DNA from: an uncultured Oscillospiraceae bacterium
Lineage (GTDB): Bacteria > Bacillota > Clostridia > Oscillospirales > Oscillospiraceae
Assembly (NCBI GenBank): GCA_910584045.1
Contig: CAJTYO010000105.1
Span: forward strand, 1-5,076
Direction of reading: 5' to 3'
Length of the DNA: 5,076 bases
Positions 1-4,829 of this stretch are shown in pieces (within the stretch, counting starts at the first letter, position 1; every line of letters starts with the position of its first letter). The notes under the pieces are model-generated. The model searched no databases. It was not told the origin of the DNA and was given only the letters and a program-made list of their open reading frames with translations. Made by a program: the position numbers and the translations under genes.

Positions 1-217
1 GCTGAAATTTTCCAACCGCGGCGGGACAATTCCCAGAGAGAAGCTGGAGCGAATCTTTGAGCAGTTTTACCGGCTGGACACGGGACGCGGTTCCAGTGGG
101 GCCGGGCTGGGTCTGGCTATCGCCAAGCAGATCGTCACGCTCCACAAGGGGACGATCACGGCGGAGAGCGAGGACGGTGTGACGGTCTTTACGGTGATGC
201 TTCCCACGGTGAAGTGA
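1..217 (+). CDS. Sensor histidine kinase, C-terminal end (VanS-like), 5' truncated by window
   Basis: The reading frame is open from base 2 and gives 71 residues before TGA at 215-217. It is the end of a HATPase_c ATP-binding domain. The F-box region is visible (FEQFYRLD, residues 19-26 of the fragment), as is the G2 box (GAGLGLAIAK, 33-42), followed by the usual IVTLHKGTITAESEDG strand-turn and a final TVFTVMLP strand. The dimerisation/H-box, N-box and G1 box lie upstream and cannot be judged. Family knowledge: such membrane kinases autophosphorylate on His and pass phosphate to an OmpR-type response regulator, normally encoded just upstream. The F/G2 wording resembles VanS-type kinases, and that fits VanR-like boxes at the two downstream promoters and a VanZ gene nearby. 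The next gene starts 20 bases after the stop. Kinase identity is secure; the VanS assignment is inference from a fragment. Confidence 0.93.
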   Translation, partial: LKFSNRGGTIPREKLERIFEQFYRLDTGRGSSGAGLGLAIAKQIVTLHKGTITAESEDGVTVFTVMLPTVK

Positions 218-237
218 CGAGATTGGAGGAAATGTAA

Positions 238-834
238 ATGGATGCACAAGCCTTTTGGGTGGTAATTGGCGCATACAACCAACATACGATAGCCGCACAA
301 GCCGTGTTGCTGGTGTTCCTCGCTTTTTCGGTCATACTGTCCTATCAGCGAAAAAATCCATGGATGGCAAAATTCGCGCTGGGCATCGCAAATCTGTTTA
401 TTGGCATCGTATTTTTTGCCTGGTATGGGACAGAGCCGATTCAAAAATACTTTGCCCTTCCACTGTATTTGCTTTGCGGTGGCCTGTTTTTATATGAAGG
501 CTGGCGCAATAAAGAGGATATTCTGGAGCGGCCAAACCTTGTGCAGTCACTTTTGCTGCTACTCTATGTATGCTACCCGCTGATTTCGGCTATGCTGGGC
601 AACTACTTCCCTCAGATGGTAACTTATATCATGCCCTGCCCTGTCGTCAGTCTGAGTATCGCGGTCTACGCAGGCTGTCAAAAGAAGAATAAACTGCTGC
701 TGGCTCTGCTGACCGTTTGGGGCTTGACCGGCATCAAGTCTGTTATTTTTAGTGCCTATGAGGATCTGATCCTTTTGGCCTGCGGCTTATATGGTGTGAT
801 GCTGCTTGTCCATGAGGTAAGGCGTAAAATCTGA
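238..834 (+). CDS. Multi-pass membrane protein, DUF6064-like, function unknown
   Basis: 198 residues from ATG 238, preceded by GGAGGA at 225-230 with 7-base spacing, so the start is well supported. Hydrophobic segments lie at about residues 17-35, 43-63, 70-87, 101-120, 125-146, 151-170 and 172-191, suggesting seven membrane helices with short loops and a basic C-terminus (VRRKI). The N-terminal FW..IGAYN (6-14) and the NYFPQ...MPCP region (122-135) recall the uncharacterised DUF6064 family as I remember it; this is pattern recall, not a search. No catalytic motif is evident. It follows the kinase gene by 20 bases and precedes the CPBP gene by 21, so it is probably co-transcribed with both. 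Base composition is lower in G+C than the ABC genes downstream. It might be a sensor partner or an envelope protein, but nothing in the sequence decides this. Confidence 0.85.
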   Translation: MDAQAFWVVIGAYNQHTIAAQAVLLVFLAFSVILSYQRKNPWMAKFALGIANLFIGIVFFAWYGTEPIQKYFALPLYLLCGGLFLYEGWRNKEDILERPNLVQSLLLLLYVCYPLISAMLGNYFPQMVTYIMPCPVVSLSIAVYAGCQKKNKLLLALLTVWGLTGIKSVIFSAYEDLILLACGLYGVMLLVHEVRRKI

Positions 835-855
835 TAAAGCATAGGGGTGACACAT

Positions 856-1578
856 ATGGGAAGCAAGAAACTGCTGCTGTATTTGATTGGTACAGAGGCA
901 ATGCTGATCCTCTGCATCGCATTGGCGAACCTTAACCCGACGCCGATCCTCTATTTTATTTTCTATAATCTCCTGTACGGGCTGATATTCAGCTTTTTGG
1001 TTCCGCTGTACTGTCTGCGGAAAGAAAAGGAATCACTTACTTCGGCCGGCGTAAAAAGGCTGGGTACACGGCAGATTGCTGTTTTGCTTGCCTTTGTGGT
1101 ATTCTCAGTCGGAGGACAGTTGATTCCCAAAATGGCTGCGGGGGAACAGATGCCGTGGCATCTGCTGCCGCTGGGGATTGTGCCGCTTATCATGACCACA
1201 TTTTTTGAGGAGTTCCTATTCCGTGGCTTTGTGCAGAGCAGGGCCGAGCAGCAACTTGGCTGTTTGCCCGCAGTTTTGATTTCCGGGGCGATGTTCTCGC
1301 TATATCATCTGGGCTATCCCGGTTTTCGCGCTTGGGAGGATTTACTCCTGCTCTTTGCGGTAGGACTTGGATTCGCAGCTGCCTACAGGCTTTCTGGTAA
1401 TAATCTGATTGTGTCGTACTTCGTAAACCTGCCGAACGCTTTTGTAACCTACATACTCAAATATGAACAATTCCCCGTTATGAGTGTCAGCTCCACCATA
1501 GCGGCAGCTATCTCACTGGTGCTGATTGGATTCATCATTTTGATGTTCAGAAATACAAATCGAACTATGCGGAGATGA
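856..1578 (+). CDS. CPBP (CAAX/Abi) family intramembrane protease homologue
   Basis: 240 residues from ATG 856. I prefer this start to the in-frame GTG at 847 because AGGGGTG at 843-849 is correctly spaced for 856, while 847 has no ribosome site and lies inside that motif. The protein is polytopic, with hydrophobic segments near 6-24, 31-54, 74-91, 103-117, 137-152, 162-178, 184-201 and 213-231. Two CPBP/Rce1 signature motifs are clear: EEFLFR (E118, E119, R123) and FSLYH (F147, H151). The fourth motif, usually HxxxN, reads VNLPN at 190-194: the asparagine remains but no histidine is present. Family members are glutamate intramembrane endopeptidases, CAAX-type processing enzymes or bacteriocin self-immunity proteins (PlnI, SkkI). 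The setting beside a VanS-like kinase and VanZ favours an envelope-stress or immunity role, but this is inference. Family assignment is firm; whether it is an active protease is uncertain. Confidence 0.9.
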   Translation: MGSKKLLLYLIGTEAMLILCIALANLNPTPILYFIFYNLLYGLIFSFLVPLYCLRKEKESLTSAGVKRLGTRQIAVLLAFVVFSVGGQLIPKMAAGEQMPWHLLPLGIVPLIMTTFFEEFLFRGFVQSRAEQQLGCLPAVLISGAMFSLYHLGYPGFRAWEDLLLLFAVGLGFAAAYRLSGNNLIVSYFVNLPNAFVTYILKYEQFPVMSVSSTIAAAISLVLIGFIILMFRNTNRTMRR

Positions 1579-1584
1579 TCCATC

Positions 1585-1662
1585 ATGGAGCTTATCAAAC
1601 TGACCCATGACAACATTGACCAGGAGCACATCTGCTGCGCCATATCCAGCAAGGGGGTGTAG
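1585..1662 (+). pseudogene. Truncated GNAT/YoaP-like acetyltransferase, first 25 codons only
   Basis: A 25-codon frame begins at ATG 1585, six bases after the CPBP stop, with GGAG at 1571-1574 as a possible ribosome site. It ends at TAG 1660-1662. The start MELIKLTHDN and the stretch EHICCAIS match, from memory, the N-terminus of a GNAT acetyltransferase family common in gut Clostridia, in which about 120 more residues should follow. Here the frame breaks off right after CCAIS and runs into the operator boxes of the next promoter, so the acetyl-CoA binding region is absent. It is most simply a deletion or recombination scar. An alternative is a real 25-residue peptide, which I consider unlikely. 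The identification rests on recall of a short stretch and needs a protein search. Confidence 0.6.
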
Positions 1663-1691
1663 GAAAATCGTTAGAAAATTCGTAGGAAAAA
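1657..1691 (+). promoter_or_regulatory. Operator: three tandem VanR-like boxes upstream of the vanZ-family gene
   Basis: Direct repeats GTGTAGGAAAAT (1657-1668), TCGTTAGAAAAT (1668-1679) and TCGTAGGAAAAA (1680-1691) follow each other at 11 and 12 bp. The second and third each match 10 of 11 fixed positions of TCGTANGAAAWT, the binding motif I recall for VanR-type OmpR-family regulators. The last box ends just upstream of the weak -35 region, the usual position for an activator. The first box overlaps the TAG stop of the acetyltransferase remnant. The same layout recurs at 2320-2354. The likely ligand is the response regulator partner of the upstream kinase (inference). Confidence 0.75.
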
Positions 1692-1694
1692 CGC

Positions 1695-1723
1695 AAAACA
1701 GGTACCGGCGGTTTTGGTATGAT
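1695..1723 (+). promoter_or_regulatory. Candidate promoter of the vanZ-family gene (poor -35, good -10)
   Basis: The -10 element is TATGAT (1718-1723). At 17-bp spacing the -35 position reads AAAACA (1695-1700), which is far from TTGACA. A good -10 with a poor -35 directly below activator boxes is typical of an activator-dependent sigma-A promoter. The predicted start is near 1730, giving a leader of about 34 bases before ATG 1764. The -10 lies in the loop of the hairpin at 1706-1739. Confidence 0.65.
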
Positions 1724-1748
1724 AGAGCCAAAACCGCCGATGTTTTTT
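1706..1748 (+). terminator. Intrinsic terminator-like hairpin wrapped around the -10 element
   Basis: CGGCGGTTTTGG (1706-1717) and CCAAAACCGCCG (1728-1739) form a perfect 12-bp stem with a 10-base loop (1718-1727), followed by ATG and six T (1743-1748). A transcript reading through from the DUF6064/CPBP genes would contain the full hairpin and U-run and should terminate. A transcript starting near 1730 would carry only part of the right arm and escape. The structure is directly visible; termination activity is inferred. The T-run starts three bases after the stem, which may lower efficiency. Confidence 0.6.
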
Positions 1749-1763
1749 GTGGGAGGAATGTCT

Positions 1764-2336
1764 ATGTTTATGATCAGAGAAATCCTGGGCTACTGCATCA
1801 TCAGCGCCGTCTGCCTCTTGGGTATGGCCGTTCTCTATGCGCCGATCTGCTTTCTGCTCCGAAAGCGAGTGGCACCGGCAAAGCAGCTTGCCTATTTCCT
1901 GTTTGGGGCCTGTGTCATTATCGTCCTGGCGGCGACGGTCGTGGTTGGCGCGTCTAAAACAGCTGCGGCAGACCGTTCACTGAACCTCGTTCCCTTCAAG
2001 GTTTTTCAAGAGACCTGGGGGATGCCGGAGCCAAAGAAAATCGCCCAAACCGCCGCGAATGTCGTAATGTTTGTCCCTCTAGGCTTTATGATGCCGATGG
2101 CCTTTCGGAGAATGCGCGGCTTTGGGAAAACTGTTCTTTCCTTGGCGCTGTTCTCATTCGCTATTGAGTTTACACAATATTTCACCGGCAGGTCGGCGGA
2201 CATTGACGATCTCATGCTCAATACTTTGGGGGGCATATTGGGGTATCTGGTTTTCTTTGCGGTGTCAAAGCTGTTCTGGAGAAAGCCTCCGCGCAGGACA
2301 AACCGCCCCTATCATCGGCCTGTGAGAAAATCGTAA
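1764..2336 (+). CDS. VanZ-family membrane protein
   Basis: 190 residues from ATG 1764, chosen because GGGAGGA (1751-1757) is ideally spaced. In-frame ATGs at 1758 and 1719 are respectively too close to that site and inside the -10 element. Hydrophobic segments lie at about 7-32, 42-62, 97-113, 121-140 and 150-170. VanZ hallmarks appear in order: NLVPF (74-78), NVVMFVPLGF (99-108), EFTQYFTGRSADIDDLMLN (135-153) and TLGGILGY (154-161), with conserved E135, Q138, R143, D146, D148 and D149. The founding VanZ gives teicoplanin resistance in enterococci by an undefined mechanism, and many homologues occur outside van clusters. The C-terminal tail (172-190) is very basic and proline-rich, and its last codons overlap the operator of the ABC unit. 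It probably forms its own transcription unit driven from 1695-1723. Family is confident; the drug is not predictable. Confidence 0.93.
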   Translation: MFMIREILGYCIISAVCLLGMAVLYAPICFLLRKRVAPAKQLAYFLFGACVIIVLAATVVVGASKTAAADRSLNLVPFKVFQETWGMPEPKKIAQTAANVVMFVPLGFMMPMAFRRMRGFGKTVLSLALFSFAIEFTQYFTGRSADIDDLMLNTLGGILGYLVFFAVSKLFWRKPPRRTNRPYHRPVRKS

Positions 2337-2354
2337 GAAAGTCCGTATAAAAAC
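2320..2354 (+). promoter_or_regulatory. Operator: tandem VanR-like boxes upstream of the ABC genes
   Basis: Boxes CTGTGAGAAAAT (2320-2331), TCGTAAGAAAGT (2331-2342) and CCGTATAAAAAC (2343-2354) repeat the 11/12-bp layout seen at 1657-1691. The middle box matches 10 of 11 fixed positions of TCGTANGAAAWT; the outer two match about 8. The TAA stop of the vanZ-family gene (2334-2336) lies inside the middle box. A further weak copy, CGTGTGAGAGAA (2365-2376), sits nearer the promoter. The same regulator probably binds both regions. Confidence 0.7.
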
Positions 2355-2379
2355 AGTGGAATCCCGTGTGAGAGAACGC

Positions 2380-2408
2380 GAAAACGGCGCTCTTGCTTTT
2401 GGTACAAT
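2380..2408 (+). promoter_or_regulatory. Candidate promoter of the ABC transporter genes
   Basis: The -10 element is TACAAT (2403-2408), preceded by TTTTGG exactly as in the vanZ-family promoter (TTTTGG before TATGAT). The -35 position, GAAAAC at 2380-2385 with 17-bp spacing, is poor, consistent with dependence on an activator. The predicted start is near 2414-2416, giving a leader of about 50 bases. The operator boxes lie 22 bp further from this -10 than at the other promoter. Confidence 0.65.
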
Positions 2409-2444
2409 GACAGTGCCAAGGCGAGAGCGCCTTTATCTTTTATC
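2386..2444 (+). terminator. Long terminator-like hairpin spanning the -10 of the ABC promoter
   Basis: The left arm 2386-2405 and right arm 2413-2431 can pair over about 19 bp with a single bulged C (2396) and a few G-T pairs, leaving a 7-base loop (2406-2412). A T-rich tail follows at 2432-2444. The core is GGCGCTCTTGC against GCGAGAGCGCC, with GGTAC against GTGCC at the top. Read-through from the vanZ-family gene would form the whole structure. A transcript starting near 2415 would keep only the right arm, which can form a small AAGGCG/CGCCTT hairpin (2418-2433) at its 5' end. Function as terminator or insulator is inferred. Confidence 0.55.
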
Positions 2445-2464
2445 AGCGGGAAAGGAGTTTCCAC

Positions 2465-3358
2465 ATGGAATTGCTGATCGACCATGTTTCCAAACGATTC
2501 AAGGACAAAAGGGCAGTCAATGACATCAGCTTGGAGCTGACACCAGGGGTATGGGGCCTGCTGGGGGCCAACGGGGCGGGCAAGACCACCCTCATGCGGA
2601 TGATTGCCGGAATCATGCAGCCCACCTCCGGCCAGGTGGTGTATGACGGCGTGCCCATCCAGACGCTGGGGGAGCGGTATCGGGACGTTTTCGGCTTCCT
2701 GCCCCAGGAATTCGGCTTCCTCCCGGAGTTCACCGTCAAGGACTACCTGGCCTACGTCGCCGCCCTGAAAGGGCTTCCGGAGCGGCAGAGCTGGCGGAGG
2801 ATACACGAGTTGCTGGAGCGGGTCTCCCTGATGGATGTCTACAACAAAAAGATTTCCAAGCTCTCCGGCGGTATGAGGCGTCGGGTGGGCATCGCCCAGG
2901 CCCTGCTCAACGACCCGGAGGTGCTGATCCTGGACGAACCCACCGGGGGCCTGGACCCCGGCGAGCGGGTACGCTTCCGCAATCTGCTGTCGGAGTTCGC
3001 CCATGACCGGATCGTGCTGATCTCCACCCACATCGTCCCAGACGTGGAGTACATCGCCACCTGCCACGCCATTATCAAGGGCGGCAAGCTGCTGGCGACA
3101 GGTACGACGGAGGAACTTGTCAAGCTGGTGGAGGGCAAGGTTTGGAGCTGCACCATCCCGGCAGACTTGGTACCGGAGTATGAGAGCAAGCTGCAAATCA
3201 CCAATCTGCGCAACGAAACCGATGGCAGTGTCTCTATCCGTTATCTGTCAGACCAGCCCCGCAACAATGTTTCTACTGCCGCGGCACCTCGTCTGGAGGA
3301 TCTGTATTTGTGGATGTTCCCAGAGAGCAGTGGAGAAAGTGACAGGAGGTATCAGTAA
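2465..3358 (+). CDS. ABC transporter ATP-binding protein
   Basis: 297 residues from ATG 2465, with AAAGGAG (2451-2457) 7 bases upstream. All nucleotide-binding motifs are present: Walker A GANGAGKT (34-41), Q-loop Q81 in FLPQEFGF, signature LSGGM (133-137), Walker B VLILDE (153-158), D-loop GLD (162-164) and switch H189 in ISTHI. The ABC domain ends near 215, followed by an approximately 80-residue C-terminal extension that closes with LEDLYLWMF (277-285), common in ATPases paired with ABC-2 permeases (drug, lantibiotic or bacitracin-type exporters). It hydrolyses ATP at the cytoplasmic face to drive the permease encoded next, whose ribosome site lies within the last codons of this gene. The family is certain; the substrate is unknown. 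The VanR-like boxes upstream suggest induction by envelope-active compounds. Confidence 0.96.
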   Translation: MELLIDHVSKRFKDKRAVNDISLELTPGVWGLLGANGAGKTTLMRMIAGIMQPTSGQVVYDGVPIQTLGERYRDVFGFLPQEFGFLPEFTVKDYLAYVAALKGLPERQSWRRIHELLERVSLMDVYNKKISKLSGGMRRRVGIAQALLNDPEVLILDEPTGGLDPGERVRFRNLLSEFAHDRIVLISTHIVPDVEYIATCHAIIKGGKLLATGTTEELVKLVEGKVWSCTIPADLVPEYESKLQITNLRNETDGSVSIRYLSDQPRNNVSTAAAPRLEDLYLWMFPESSGESDRRYQ

Positions 3359-4606
3359 ATGAGAATCTTTCGATTAGAGTTGAAACGGGTTTTGAAGTCA
3401 CGGCTTACTTGGATTTTGATGGCTTTGGCTCTGCTGTTGTCGATCCTGCTGGCTTATCTTCCCACCACCTACTGCTACAGCAACTATACGGATGAGACCG
3501 GGAACGAGGTCAGCCTGACCGGGCTTGCCTCCATCGCATATGAGAAGGAACGGCAGGCTGGGGCCTCTGGCATCGTCACCCCGGAGCGGGTACAGGAGGC
3601 TGTGGAGATCTATCAAGCCTGCCTCACGTCCTACGGCGTCACGGAGTCCTACGATTTGCCGGAGGGAGTCTATGAGAAAGAGATTCTCCCCATCGCCCCG
3701 CTGCTCCACGGTGTCAAGGAGGCGTTTGCCGACCCGGACACCGGCATGGCCCCCACCATCATGGAAATCGACCCAGAGAAAATTGACGACTACTATTCCG
3801 TCTGCGAAGCCCGGATCGCCTCCCTGATGGCCATGGAGCAACCGGACAGCCCCGCCGTTCAGCACAAGGCCGTTGAGATGTACCAGAAGGTGGAAAAGCC
3901 CTTTGAGGTCTATCCCGGCATGAGTTCCACTATCCTGGACTACCAGAACATCATGGGCTTTCTGGTGCTGCTGTTCTGCGTGGTAATTGCGGCTCCGGTG
4001 TTCTCCGCCGATTATCAGTCGGGCGCAGACGACATTCTGCGCTGTACCCGGAATGGCCGGGCCAAGTTGGGCACCGCCAAAGTGTTGACCGCCCTTTTCG
4101 TCAGCACGGCCGCATTTGTGGTTTGTGCCGTGGTGCATATTCTGGTGGTCAACAGTCTGTTCGGCTGGGAGTGTACCAAAACCTCCATCCAAATGCTCTA
4201 CTCCATCGTCACCCTGACCGATATGAACATCGGGGAGCTTCAGCGCCTGTTTGCCGTGGCCGGCCTGCTCTCGGTGCTGGCCTCTGTCAGCTTCACCCTG
4301 TTTCTCTCCGCCAGGTGCAAAAGCACAGTGGCATCTTTGGCCTCCGGACTGGTGTTCTGTATCGCGCCGGTGGTGCTCTCCATGACGGTGCCGGGGGCGC
4401 TGTCCACCTGGCTGTGCAGCATCCTCCCCGCCAGCGGCACCAGCATCCAGGCCAGTATCCTCTACGCTATCACCGACTTCAAATTTCTGAGCTTGGGCGG
4501 GCTGGCAGTTTGGACACCCTATGCCATGATCGGGGCCTGCATTATTGAGATCCCGCTGTTCGCGCTCCTGGCGGTGCGCTCTTATTGTGGGCATACCGTA
4601 AACTGA
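3359..4606 (+). CDS. ABC-2 type transporter permease
   Basis: 415 residues. ATG 3359 follows the ATPase stop (TAA 3356-3358) with no gap, and AGGAGGT at 3344-3350 provides the ribosome site, so the pair is translationally coupled. Architecture: basic N-terminus, helix 1 at about 17-35, a large probably extracytoplasmic domain at about 37-195, then helices near 197-216, 239-266, 296-317, 322-346 and 389-408. After helix 2, FSADYQSGADDILRCTRNGR (216-235) resembles the cytoplasmic coupling region of ABC-2 permeases, which contacts the ATPase. The outer domain contains no cysteine pair or repeat that I recognise. The protein forms the membrane half of the exporter, probably with two copies of the ATPase. 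Substrate is unresolved; the neighbours suggest antimicrobial peptide or lipid-linked cargo (inference). No clear terminator follows directly. Confidence 0.94.
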   Translation: MRIFRLELKRVLKSRLTWILMALALLLSILLAYLPTTYCYSNYTDETGNEVSLTGLASIAYEKERQAGASGIVTPERVQEAVEIYQACLTSYGVTESYDLPEGVYEKEILPIAPLLHGVKEAFADPDTGMAPTIMEIDPEKIDDYYSVCEARIASLMAMEQPDSPAVQHKAVEMYQKVEKPFEVYPGMSSTILDYQNIMGFLVLLFCVVIAAPVFSADYQSGADDILRCTRNGRAKLGTAKVLTALFVSTAAFVVCAVVHILVVNSLFGWECTKTSIQMLYSIVTLTDMNIGELQRLFAVAGLLSVLASVSFTLFLSARCKSTVASLASGLVFCIAPVVLSMTVPGALSTWLCSILPASGTSIQASILYAITDFKFLSLGGLAVWTPYAMIGACIIEIPLFALLAVRSYCGHTVN

Positions 4607-4676
4607 GCTGTTCCCTATTGAGCAGAATCGGATCGGTATTTAGACAGATACCTCGCCCAACTTCTGACAAGATTTT

Positions 4677-4744
4677 GAAATGTCCGTCCATTGTAACAAT
4701 TCAGCCGATTTTTATGTCGGATTTTGGGAGTGCGCGGACATTTC
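4677..4744. repeat. 10-bp inverted repeat enclosing smaller palindromes
   Basis: GAAATGTCCG (4677-4686) and CGGACATTTC (4735-4744) are perfect inverted copies 48 bases apart. Between them lie ATTGTAACAAT (4690-4700) and a CCGA/TCGG hairpin (4705-4720). GGGAGT (4726-4731) can also pair with ACTCCC (4767-4772) outside the stem. GACATTT occurs at 4737-4743 and again at 4748-4754, 11 bp apart. The role is unknown: a structured RNA, a recombinase or regulator site, or a former element end. Confidence 0.55.
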
Positions 4745-4788
4745 TGTGACATTTGAGTTTTACAATACTCCCGTCGGTAGCCCATAAA

Positions 4789-4829
4789 GAAAGGATCACG
4801 CAGAAATTTTGACTGCGAAATCATTCCTT
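4789..4829. repeat. Imperfect inverted repeat
   Basis: The core CGCAG (4799-4803) / CTGCG (4812-4816) is flanked by GAT/ATC and then GAAAGGA/TCCTTC-type arms, with small internal mismatches and a 8-base spacer. It may be a hairpin or a binding site. It overlaps the possible coding fragment at 4781-4891, so it could be incidental. Confidence 0.35.

Noticed and set aside
67..444. - strand frame across the kinase end and the next gene
   Set aside because: It overlaps two supported + genes and has no motif or ribosome site.
847..855. GTG 847 as the start of the CPBP gene
   Set aside because: It lies within the AGGGGTG ribosome site that serves ATG 856.
1719..1763. Upstream ATG (1719) as the start of the vanZ-family gene
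   Set aside because: This ATG is part of the TATGAT -10 element and has no ribosome site. ATG 1764 has GGGAGGA at proper spacing.
2312..3196. Long - strand open frame opposite the ABC ATPase
   Set aside because: It is the shadow of a G/C-ending codon gene. The encoded protein has no recognisable family, while the + strand carries every ABC motif.
3398..4594. 398-codon - strand open frame opposite the permease
   Set aside because: Histidine-, glycine- and glutamine-rich translation typical of an antisense shadow. The + frame is a convincing ABC-2 permease coupled to the ATPase.
4615..4824. 69-codon - strand frame after the permease
   Set aside because: The only ribosome-like site abuts the ATG with no spacing, no family is recognisable, and the stretch is mostly inverted repeats.
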